A stretch of DNA of 64,000 nt. Source: Daejeonia sp002484105. Its GTDB lineage: Bacteria > Bacteroidota > Bacteroidia > Flavobacteriales > Weeksellaceae. Under the pieces are notes generated by a model that was given only the letters and a program-made list of their open reading frames with translations, was not told where the DNA came from and did no database searches. The first letter of the stretch is position 1. Each line of letters begins with the position of its first letter. Shown here piece after piece: positions 51,492 through 58,199 of this stretch. A program made the position numbers and the translations under genes. Location of the stretch: positions 620,001 to 684,000 of the forward strand of contig NZ_CP195105.1 in assembly GCF_051175565.1 (NCBI RefSeq), read 5' to 3'.

Positions 51492-52736
51492 TCAGATGAA
51501 AAAATGCGCAATAGTATAGATCATCAGTCCTACAAGTCCGCCTACAAGAGTGCCGTTCACACGGATAAACTGCAAGTCTTTGCCGACTTCAAGCTCCAGT
51601 TTCCGGCTCAGTTCCTTTCCTTCCCAGTTGCCGACCGTACTGCTGATGAGTTCACCGAAACGGTGTGTGTTTTTCAGGATGTAGCGGTACGCAGTTACGC
51701 GAATCCAGTGATCGGTCTTCTGCTGGAATTTTTCATCATTTTGCAGACTGTAGGATAGCTCATCCAGATTTTTCTTCAGGTATTTCTTTACTGCAGAATC
51801 CTCTTTGGTAAGTTCGGAGAGAATCGTGGTTCGCACAGAATTCCAGATATCTTTTGCGTACATATTGATTTTGTCTTCATGAAGGAATGATTTCCTGACA
51901 CCTTCAAATTCCGCTTTCCAGCGCGGCTGCGTTTTGATTTCTTCTGCAAAAACAATCAGTTTCTGTGTAATTTCCCTTCGCAGTGGATGCTCCAAATTGT
52001 GCTGTACTTCATCAAAATACATGGAAAGCCCGTTCGTGATTTTGTCGGCAACAGCGTCGTCGATAAATTTTGGTATCAATGCGTAGCTTTCTCTTTTTAC
52101 GCGTTCGCGTACCATATTTTGGTTTCCAAGAATATAATTTTTGACCTGTCCGGCAAGTCCGGTAATCAGTTTTTGGTGTTCGTCTTTTTCAAGAATGTAG
52201 TCGATGCTATTGCCTATAATATTGTTCAGGTTGAGGTTTTCGCTCATTTCTTCAGCTTTCATGCTGATAAAGCGTACCACTTGCCGGTCGTCAAGTTTTA
52301 TTATAATGCCGATGACCACTGCAGACAGTTCGCGGATCAGTACCTTTTGATTTTTTTCTGTGGCAAGCCATTGTCCAGCAATTTTTGATACTTTAAGTTG
52401 CAGTATATATGGGCGTATGTTCTTGGGAGAGAGAAAATTTTCCACGACAAAGTTTCCCAGATTGTCGCCGATTTTTTCTTTGGAATTCTGGATGAGATTG
52501 GTATGCGGGATTTTAATGCCAAGTGGGTAATGAAACAATGCAGTAACCGCAAACCAGTCTGCCAGAGCTCCTACCATTGCTGCCTCCGAAAAGGCTCCGA
52601 CATAGCCTGTCCAATGCGAAGCATGCGTTTTCTGAAGGTATTCTGTGAAAATAAAAATACATGCCATCAGGATGAAAAGTCCTGTGGCAAACGTTTTATA
52701 CTTCCGGAGTTGCTTTCGTTTGTCAATGTCGTTCAT
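51492..52736 (-). CDS. DUF445 membrane protein (YjiN-like)
   Basis: Membrane protein of 414 residues from the ATG at 52736. Hydrophobic segments lie near residues 15-35 and 45-70 and at the very C-terminus (L-V-G-G-L-V-G-L-M-I-Y), with a long charged helical region between. The conserved start of the family is A-A-M-V-G-A-L-A-D-W-F-A-V-T-A-L-F-x-x-P-L-G. The function of DUF445 is unknown. The open frame extends 34 codons upstream, but that overlaps the promoter of the divergent msrB. Confidence 0.88.
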   Translation of the reverse strand: MNDIDKRKQLRKYKTFATGLFILMACIFIFTEYLQKTHASHWTGYVGAFSEAAMVGALADWFAVTALFHYPLGIKIPHTNLIQNSKEKIGDNLGNFVVENFLSPKNIRPYILQLKVSKIAGQWLATEKNQKVLIRELSAVVIGIIIKLDDRQVVRFISMKAEEMSENLNLNNIIGNSIDYILEKDEHQKLITGLAGQVKNYILGNQNMVRERVKRESYALIPKFIDDAVADKITNGLSMYFDEVQHNLEHPLRREITQKLIVFAEEIKTQPRWKAEFEGVRKSFLHEDKINMYAKDIWNSVRTTILSELTKEDSAVKKYLKKNLDELSYSLQNDEKFQQKTDHWIRVTAYRYILKNTHRFGELISSTVGNWEGKELSRKLELEVGKDLQFIRVNGTLVGGLVGLMIYTIAHFFI

Positions 52737-52751
52737 TCGTTTCAAATTTAC

Positions 52752-52759
52752 TATTTTTG
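52752..52759 (+). promoter_or_regulatory. -7 element (TATTTTTG) for msrB
   Basis: The box ends only 3 nt before the ATG at 52763, which implies a leaderless mRNA if that start is right. Confidence 0.45.
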
Positions 52760-52762
52760 AAT

Positions 52763-53293
52763 ATGAAAACGATGATATCCTTGCTGTCCCTTGTTGTTCT
52801 GCACATGTGCGCGCAGGTACAGCATCCGGTATCGCCATCCAAATCCAAAACTATGTCGGACACTGCAAAAAACAATCCATATTATTCCCGTACAGAACGG
52901 ACACACCTGAATGTTTCGGACACAGAATGGAAACAAATCTTGCCCCCTGATCTGTATGCCGTTGCGAGGGAAGCTTCTACTGAATATCCGTTTACGGGAA
53001 AATATAATGATTTCGACCAGTTCGGTGAATATTACTGTGCAGTATGTGGAAATCATCTTTTCCGAAGCGATGCCAAATTTGCTTCCACCTGTGGCTGGCC
53101 CAGCTTTTTTGAGGCAGACAGAGAGGGTGTGTACTACAAGAGAGATGTTTCACATGGTATGGAACGTATTGAAGTGCTTTGCAAACGTTGCGATTCTCAT
53201 CTTGGACACGTCTTCAACGACGGACCTGAGCCTACGGGTATGCGCTACTGCATGAATTCTGTCAGTCTGGATTTCGTGCCTGACAAAAAATAG
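52763..53293 (+). CDS. msrB: Exported peptide-methionine (R)-S-oxide reductase
   Basis: Repairs methionine-R-sulfoxide in proteins. It has 176 residues, including an N-terminal signal-like segment (M-K-T-M-I-S-L-L-S-L-V-V-L), so it probably acts outside the cytoplasm. The MsrB domain has two zinc pairs, C-A-V-C-G-N and C-K-R-C-D-S, the G-W-P-S-F substrate loop and the catalytic R-Y-C-M-N-S near the end. The missing redox partner (a periplasmic thioredoxin-like protein) is not in the window. A 278-bp gap follows, with no gene recognised in it. Confidence 0.92.
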   Translation: MKTMISLLSLVVLHMCAQVQHPVSPSKSKTMSDTAKNNPYYSRTERTHLNVSDTEWKQILPPDLYAVAREASTEYPFTGKYNDFDQFGEYYCAVCGNHLFRSDAKFASTCGWPSFFEADREGVYYKRDVSHGMERIEVLCKRCDSHLGHVFNDGPEPTGMRYCMNSVSLDFVPDKK

Positions 53294-53533
53294 AGGTTTT
53301 TTATTTGATATGAGGGTATAAAAATTTTTAGCCATAAAATTTAAACAACTTCTTATAGTGGCTCTAAAAGTTATACATACCGTTAATTTTTATTAAAAGA
53401 AAAGCCGTGGAAGTTTGCACAATATTCTCTGTGATTTTACTGATCGGCTTTCCGAAGGTTTCCGGGGATGTTAAGATAATGATAAATCCGCGTTAAAGTT
53501 TTGATTTTCCGTGAGTTGTTGGGTAGTGTTTTA

Positions 53534-53541
53534 TAATTTTG
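53534..53541 (+). promoter_or_regulatory. -7 element (TAATTTTG) for the L,D-transpeptidase-like gene
   Basis: It lies 9 nt before an ATG at 53551 and 30 nt before the ATG at 53572. A TTG at 53516-53518 is 15 nt upstream, slightly short. Confidence 0.45.
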
Positions 53542-53571
53542 CTCGCGCAAATGTTGTTCAAACCCCTGCTC

Positions 53572-54330
53572 ATGAAAAATTTGTTTACGATACTTCCCGC
53601 CGTGGTCGCGTTGGCAACGTCTTTTTATATTTCGCCCGTCCCTGTTCAGAAAGCTGTAAAAATCAGTGATACTTTGGCGTCATCACTTTCCGTAAAAAGC
53701 GTCAACATGCCTGAAGAGAAAAAACTCAATGCGTCTTCAGATCTTTATCAGGCACTTGATTTTTCGGGTAATGCGCTGTCACAGGATGTTTTTGATAAAG
53801 CTTTAAAGGGCTTTGAAAATCTGATGAAAGCCGGTAAACTGAATCCTGAAAGCCATATTCTGACGGTCTGTGATTTTTCCAAATCTTCTAATACCAAGAG
53901 GCTCTGGGTAATAGATACCCGGCTGAAAAAAGTTCTTTTTAATTCTCTTGTCGCACATGGGATGGGAACGGGGGACGAGTTTGCCGAAAGGTTTTCCAAT
54001 ACAGAGCGTTCTCACCAAAGCAGTCTCGGATTTTACATTACGGAATCTGTTTATGAGGGAAGCAATGGATATTCACTGAAACTTCTTGGTATGGATCATG
54101 GTTTTAATGATGCGGCGCTGGAGCGTGCCATCGTAATGCATGGAGCTGACTATGTAAGTGACGATTTTGCGCGCCTCCACAAACGCATTGGAAGAAGCTG
54201 GGGATGCCCTGCGGTTCCCAGAGATCTTGCTGTACCGATCATCAATACCATTAAAGGAGAAAACTGCCTGTTTATTTATTATCCTGACCGGCAATATCTG
54301 GAATCTTCGCAATGGCTGAAGGATGTGTGA
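53572..54330 (+). CDS. Murein L,D-transpeptidase catalytic-domain protein
   Basis: Exported protein of 252 residues with signal peptide M-K-N-L-F-T-I-L-P-A-V-V-A-L-A-T-S-F. The C-terminal half resembles the YkuD-like (L,D-transpeptidase) fold: V-M-H-G-A-D-Y holds the His, and G-R-S-W-G-C-P-A-V the catalytic Cys in an S-x-G-C motif. Such enzymes cross-link or modify peptidoglycan, or trim its peptides. An earlier ATG at 53551 would add 7 residues. It ends at a terminator shared with tRNA-Asn. Confidence 0.85.
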   Translation: MKNLFTILPAVVALATSFYISPVPVQKAVKISDTLASSLSVKSVNMPEEKKLNASSDLYQALDFSGNALSQDVFDKALKGFENLMKAGKLNPESHILTVCDFSKSSNTKRLWVIDTRLKKVLFNSLVAHGMGTGDEFAERFSNTERSHQSSLGFYITESVYEGSNGYSLKLLGMDHGFNDAALERAIVMHGADYVSDDFARLHKRIGRSWGCPAVPRDLAVPIINTIKGENCLFIYYPDRQYLESSQWLKDV

Positions 54331-54353
54331 TCTCGCTGGAAGTGAGATATAAT

Positions 54354-54385
54354 AAAAAGTCACCACAGTTTTGCGGTGACTTTTT
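54354..54385. terminator. Two-way terminator at the L,D-transpeptidase and tRNA-Asn ends
   Basis: AAAAAGTCACC (54354-54364) and GGTGACTTTTT (54375-54385) form a perfect 11-bp stem with a 10-nt loop, usable from both strands. Confidence 0.85.
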
Positions 54386-54390
54386 GTTTG

Positions 54391-54464
54391 CGCCTTTTGC
54401 TGGGCTCGAACCAGCGACCCTCTGATTAACAGTCAGATGCTCTAACCGACTGAGCTAAAAAGGC
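54391..54464 (-). tRNA. tRNA-Asn (anticodon GUU), copy 1
   Basis: 74-nt tRNA. The acceptor stem pairs GCCTTTT with AAAAGGC, and the anticodon loop C-T-G-T-T-A-A gives GUU. The D and T arms are canonical, and CCA is not encoded. The tRNA sequence appears identical to copy 2. Confidence 0.96.
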
Positions 54465-54488
54465 ATTTACTTTCCCTGAAAGCGTGTG

Positions 54489-54517
54489 CAAATATAATGA
54501 AAACTTTTTGAAATCAA
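54489..54517 (-). promoter_or_regulatory. Promoter of tRNA-Asn copy 1
   Basis: On the minus strand, TTG (54517-54515), 18 nt, TATATTTG (54496-54489), then 24 nt to the tRNA. Confidence 0.75.
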
Positions 54518-54554
54518 CAAATAAAAATTGCAGGCAAAAGCCCATAAATACAAA

Positions 54555-54578
54555 AGCTATCACAAATTTGTGATAGCT
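54555..54578 (-). terminator. Terminator after tRNA-Asn copy 2
   Basis: The 24-bp perfect palindrome AGCTATCACAAA-TTTGTGATAGCT lies 4 nt past the tRNA end, with TTTT on the minus strand after it. Each Asn gene is therefore its own transcript. Confidence 0.75.
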
Positions 54579-54582
54579 CTTG

Positions 54583-54656
54583 CGCCTTTTGCTGGGCTCG
54601 AACCAGCGACCCTCTGATTAACAGTCAGATGCTCTAACCGACTGAGCTAAAAAGGC
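54583..54656 (-). tRNA. tRNA-Asn (anticodon GUU), copy 2
   Basis: Same 74-nt sequence as copy 1, found 192 bp away. The upstream 35 or so bases, including the box TATATTTG and CACACGC after it, are also shared, so the duplicated unit includes promoter and leader. Confidence 0.96.
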
Positions 54657-54682
54657 ATTTGCTTTTCCTTAAAAAGCGTGTG

Positions 54683-54712
54683 CAAATATAAAAACTTTTT
54701 TCAAAGCTGCAA
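54683..54712 (-). promoter_or_regulatory. Promoter of tRNA-Asn copy 2
   Basis: On the minus strand, TTG (54712-54710), 19 nt, TATATTTG (54690-54683), then 26 nt to the tRNA. Confidence 0.75.
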
Positions 54713-54733
54713 AAACTTTTTTTCAATTCTGTC

Positions 54734-56215
54734 TTAGAATTTTCCTGTCAGCATTTTGAAGATGTCGTTTCCAAAGATTAAGACCATTAAGCCAAGCAGG
54801 AATATCACGCCGATCATCTGTGCGTTTTCGAGGATTTTCTGAGGGACTGGTTTACCCGTTACAATTTCCCAAAGGGTAAACAATACATGTCCACCGTCAA
54901 GACCTGGGATAGGGATGAGGTTCAGGAATGCAAGCCAAATCGAAAACATGGCTGTAAAACTCCAGAATGCCTGCCAGTTGATGGCTGCGCTGCCGTCTGC
55001 TGCCCGGTCTACAGGCATTGCATTGACAATAGCAATCGGGCCTCCGACATTTTTGTATCCCTGAACTTTTGAATTGAACATAATCTTGAACTGTTTCACC
55101 TGCATGGTGAGCGATGCGATTGTTCTTTCCAGCCCCCGCGGAACAGATTGGATGATGCTGTAATCCTGTGTCGTAACAAAATTTTCGAGAGATTTGGTAT
55201 CTACTTTTACGCCAATTTTTCCCTCTTTACTGACAGGTGTGATGATGTTGGCTTTGCGATGGTTTCTGATAATTTCCAGCTGTACATTCTGGTTTTTGTT
55301 TTTTTCGAGAGAAGTGCTTACTTCATCAAAAAATGGAGTTGCCGTCCCGTTGACAGCAATAATCTGGTCGCCGGTTTTCAATCCTGCTTGGGAAGCGGAA
55401 GCACCCACAGAGTCCAGAATCATCGGAATTCTCGGGCTGATGTACATCTTGGCTTCCCGTTGTCTGATAACATCTGCCACGCCGCTTTCATTCACGGGAA
55501 AGGTGACTTTTTTTCCGTTACGCTCTACGGTGACATTATTGCTGAACAGGATGTTAATAGCTGTGTTTTCAAGTCTTTCAGCCGGTTTTCCATCTACAGA
55601 GAGGATTTTGTCTCCGTTGTGAAAGCCCATTTTTGCTCCGGCTTCACTGACACTGATTCCATTGCTGAATTTTCTTAGGTCAGTGAATGTTTCGCCACTG
55701 AAATGGCTCAGACATGCATAGATGATCCATGCGAGGAAGAAGTTTACTGTAACGCCACCCAACATGATAATCAGGCGCTGCCATGCAGGTTTTGAGCGGA
55801 ATTCCCAGGGCTGTGCCGGTTTTTTCATCTGTTCCAGATCCATACTTTCATCTACCATTCCTGCAATTTTCACATAGCCACCAAAAGGTAGCCATCCAAT
55901 GCCGTATTTGGTGCTTTCGGGATGGCGTCTCCAGTCGTCTTCAGGAAGTTTTGACAGATCGATCGGTATTTCTTTTTCTTTACCGTTTGTTTTTATTGTC
56001 TGTGTATCGGGAAGATTTTTGGAAAAGAATTTATATTGCCATTTTCCATTGATTTTTTTCATGGAAAACAGAGAAAACCAAGGATCGAAAAAAAGGAAGA
56101 ATTTCTCCGCCCGTGTTCTGAAAAGTTTGGCGGGGATAAAATGACCAAGTTCATGTAAAATAACCAGTATTGAGATGCTCAGGATAAACTGAAAAATTTT
56201 GAGTGCTAATTCCAT
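54734..56215 (-). CDS. rseP: RseP-type site-2 protease (M50)
   Basis: Zinc intramembrane protease that cuts membrane-bound anti-sigma factors and leftover signal peptides. It has 493 residues, longer than E. coli RseP (about 450). The first membrane helix carries H-E-L-G-H (21-25). Two PDZ-like regions lie in the periplasmic part (about 200-270 and 280-350). The C-terminal I-P-I-P-G-L-D-G-G-H-V supplies the third metal ligand (Asp). An insertion of about 60 residues after the first helix (K-I-N-G-K-W-Q-Y-K-F-F) holds lysine-rich loops. The promoter is at 56243-56272. Confidence 0.94.
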   Translation of the reverse strand: MELALKIFQFILSISILVILHELGHFIPAKLFRTRAEKFFLFFDPWFSLFSMKKINGKWQYKFFSKNLPDTQTIKTNGKEKEIPIDLSKLPEDDWRRHPESTKYGIGWLPFGGYVKIAGMVDESMDLEQMKKPAQPWEFRSKPAWQRLIIMLGGVTVNFFLAWIIYACLSHFSGETFTDLRKFSNGISVSEAGAKMGFHNGDKILSVDGKPAERLENTAINILFSNNVTVERNGKKVTFPVNESGVADVIRQREAKMYISPRIPMILDSVGASASQAGLKTGDQIIAVNGTATPFFDEVSTSLEKNKNQNVQLEIIRNHRKANIITPVSKEGKIGVKVDTKSLENFVTTQDYSIIQSVPRGLERTIASLTMQVKQFKIMFNSKVQGYKNVGGPIAIVNAMPVDRAADGSAAINWQAFWSFTAMFSIWLAFLNLIPIPGLDGGHVLFTLWEIVTGKPVPQKILENAQMIGVIFLLGLMVLIFGNDIFKMLTGKF

Positions 56216-56242
56216 TAATGAATTTTAAAAATTAAAGTTGCG

Positions 56243-56272
56243 CAAAGGTAGTAATTATCAATATCATGCCAA
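56243..56272 (-). promoter_or_regulatory. rseP promoter (TTG, 19 nt, TACCTTTG)
   Basis: On the minus strand, TTG (56272-56270) is followed after 19 nt by TACCTTTG (56250-56243), 27 nt before the ATG. It is just downstream of the terminator of the DUF6646 pair. Confidence 0.7.
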
Positions 56273-56273
56273 A

Positions 56274-56303
56274 CAAAAAAGACTACCGTTCTGGCAGTCT
56301 TTA
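56274..56303 (-). terminator. Terminator after the DUF6646 pair
   Basis: On the minus strand GACTGCC and GGTAGTC pair (one G-U), followed by T6. Confidence 0.75.
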
Positions 56304-56324
56304 TGCGTTGTATGGAGATGTATT

Positions 56325-56765
56325 TTAAAAGTTGAAGGAAACACCTAAACTTCCGTTGTTGCCGAATTCTCCATAGATCCCGACATTATTGTTGAAGAAG
56401 TACCGAACGCCCAGATGTGCTCCGATACCAAAGTCTTTACCAAGAACACCCAGGTTAACGCCAGGATAGATGTCCCATTTTTCAGGCAGGCCAAGTGGTT
56501 CCTGAAGGTGGAAACCCAACCTTCCGAACACAAAGAAGTTATTGTCTTTGTTGTCGTCTTTATAACCGTCGAAATAAACATTTGCACCTGCACCAATGGA
56601 GACAATTTTGCCCAATCCGTAATCGTATGTACCCGTAATACCGGTACCGTAGCCCCAGCCATTAAGACCGATCTGTACTTTCTGGTCGCCTTTTCCATTC
56701 CAGGCCTGAGCTGATACAGTAGATGTAATGAACAGCATGGATGCTAATAAAAGAAGTTTTTTCAT
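56325..56765 (-). CDS. DUF6646 small outer-membrane-type protein, copy 2
   Basis: Exported protein of 146 residues with signal peptide M-K-K-L-L-L-L-A-S-M-L-F-I-T-S-T-V-S-A. The mature part alternates glycine and aromatic residues (G-T-G-I-T-G-T-Y-D-Y-G-L, V-F-G-R-L-G-F-H-L-Q, G-A-H-L-G-V-R-Y-F-F) and ends in N-F, like a small beta-barrel. I recognise it as DUF6646-like, function unknown. It is a tandem paralogue of the next entry, 23 nt downstream of it. Confidence 0.75.
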   Translation of the reverse strand: MKKLLLLASMLFITSTVSAQAWNGKGDQKVQIGLNGWGYGTGITGTYDYGLGKIVSIGAGANVYFDGYKDDNKDNNFFVFGRLGFHLQEPLGLPEKWDIYPGVNLGVLGKDFGIGAHLGVRYFFNNNVGIYGEFGNNGSLGVSFNF

Positions 56766-56788
56766 AATTTATTTTTTTAAAGTTTTTT

Positions 56789-57217
56789 CTAAAGGTTGAT
56801 GGATATACCGATACTACCGTTATTGCCCGCTTCTACAAAAGCACCGAATTTATCATTGAAGAAGTAACGTGCTCCAAGATGTACACCCAGTCCGAAAGTA
56901 TTTCCCAGAACACCAATATCTGCCCCCGGATAAATATCCCAGTTGGAAGGAAGATTCAGTGCTTTCTGAAGGTGGAAATTCAGACGTCCGAAAACGAAGT
57001 AATCGTCATCATCGTGATTGTCAAAATAAAAATTGGCGCCGCCACCTACAGAAATAAGGTCGGACAGGCCATAGTCATAAGTGCCTGTAATTCCTGTGCC
57101 GTTGCCCCATGCTCCGAGCCCGAACTGAAGTTTCTGATCTCCTGTGCCGCTCCACGCCTGAGAAAAACAGAACTGAGAAAAGAGCAGAAGAAGCGCTCCT
57201 AAAAACCATTTTTTCAT
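56789..57217 (-). CDS. DUF6646 small outer-membrane-type protein, copy 1
   Basis: Paralogue of the 56325-56765 gene, 142 residues, with signal peptide ending S-Q-F-C-F-S-Q-A. It shares W-x-G-x-G-D-Q-K-x-Q-x-G-L, G-T-G-I-T-G-T-Y-D-Y-G-L and the D-I-Y-P-G core. The acidic loop differs (D-D-D-D here, D-N-K-D-N-N there). It is the first gene of the two-gene transcript. A small barrel in the outer membrane is inferred. Confidence 0.75.
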   Translation of the reverse strand: MKKWFLGALLLLFSQFCFSQAWSGTGDQKLQFGLGAWGNGTGITGTYDYGLSDLISVGGGANFYFDNHDDDDYFVFGRLNFHLQKALNLPSNWDIYPGADIGVLGNTFGLGVHLGARYFFNDKFGAFVEAGNNGSIGISINL

Positions 57218-57333
57218 ATCTTTATGATGTTAAATTTTTCTTGAACCAACAAAAATAAGACCATTTGGAAAACGGTGTTTAATTTTAATACATTTTCCAG
57301 ATCTTATGTAACTCTTATATAGCATCTTATTCC

Positions 57334-58095
57334 ATGAGCAGTTTAAAGATTACCGGACTTCAGTATGATATTGTCTGGAAAGACAAAAAGCAGAATTTTG
57401 CGCATATTGAAAAAATGCTGGCCAGCGAGGTAGCGGATCTCTTTCTGCTGCCAGAAATGTTCCCAACCGGATTCTGTATGGATGTCGAAGAAATTGCGGA
57501 TGCCGGGGGCGAGGTGCTCGAATGGATGAAATCTTTTGCAGCAACAAAAAGTAGCGCTGTAGCAGGAAGTGTTTCCGTTATGGAAGAGGGGAATTTTTAT
57601 AACCGATTTTATTTTGTTGAACCATCGGGTGTGGTTCATTTTTATGACAAGAGACATCTGTTCAGCTATTCCGGCGAAGACAAGGTTTACACGCCAGGCT
57701 CAGAAAGGGTAATTGTCGAATATAAAGAGGTAAGAATATTGTTGCAGGTATGCTATGATCTGCGTTTTCCCGTTTTCTCCAGAAATATTGGAGATTATGA
57801 TTTGGTTTTGTATGTTGCCAACTGGCCTGTGCAGCGCATAGAAGCATGGAATGCTCTTCTGAAAGCTCGGGCTATAGAGAATCAGGCGTATGTCTTTGGA
57901 TTGAACAGGACGGGCAAAGATGGCAATGGCCTCGTATATGATGAAAGTTCAGAATGCTATTTCCCTGATGGAAGCAGAGTTTCCATAAGTGCGGAACATC
58001 TCGTGAAGGCTGACGTTTCTATGGAAAGCCTGATGGAATTCCGGCGGCGTTTCCGTTTTCTGGATGATGCTGATGATTTCAGGCTTATGGTATAA
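57334..58095 (+). CDS. Nitrilase-superfamily amidase (omega-amidase-like)
   Basis: Carbon-nitrogen hydrolase of 253 residues. The catalytic triad is visible: Glu41 (L-P-E-M-F), Lys106 (Y-D-K-R-H-L-F) and Cys140 (Q-V-C-Y-D-L-R-F-P). The sequence and length are closest to the YafV/Nit2 omega-amidases, which hydrolyse 2-oxoglutaramate or 2-oxosuccinamate. Those products arise as side products of glutamine or methionine transamination. It lacks fused domains. It is monocistronic, ending at a strong hairpin. Substrate is inferred. Confidence 0.88.
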   Translation: MSSLKITGLQYDIVWKDKKQNFAHIEKMLASEVADLFLLPEMFPTGFCMDVEEIADAGGEVLEWMKSFAATKSSAVAGSVSVMEEGNFYNRFYFVEPSGVVHFYDKRHLFSYSGEDKVYTPGSERVIVEYKEVRILLQVCYDLRFPVFSRNIGDYDLVLYVANWPVQRIEAWNALLKARAIENQAYVFGLNRTGKDGNGLVYDESSECYFPDGSRVSISAEHLVKADVSMESLMEFRRRFRFLDDADDFRLMV

Positions 58096-58137
58096 AGAAT
58101 CAGAGTTTTTTATACTAAGATCCTCTCAGAAGAAAAG

Positions 58138-58171
58138 AAAAATCCCGGGATTTCAAATATCCCGGGATTTT
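58138..58171. terminator. Two-way terminator between amidase and GSIII genes
   Basis: The 11-bp perfect arms AATCCCGGGAT (58141-58151) and ATCCCGGGATT (58159-58169) have A and T flanks. Confidence 0.85.
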
Positions 58172-58199
58172 CTCCTTAATAAATAATATGATAAAACGT

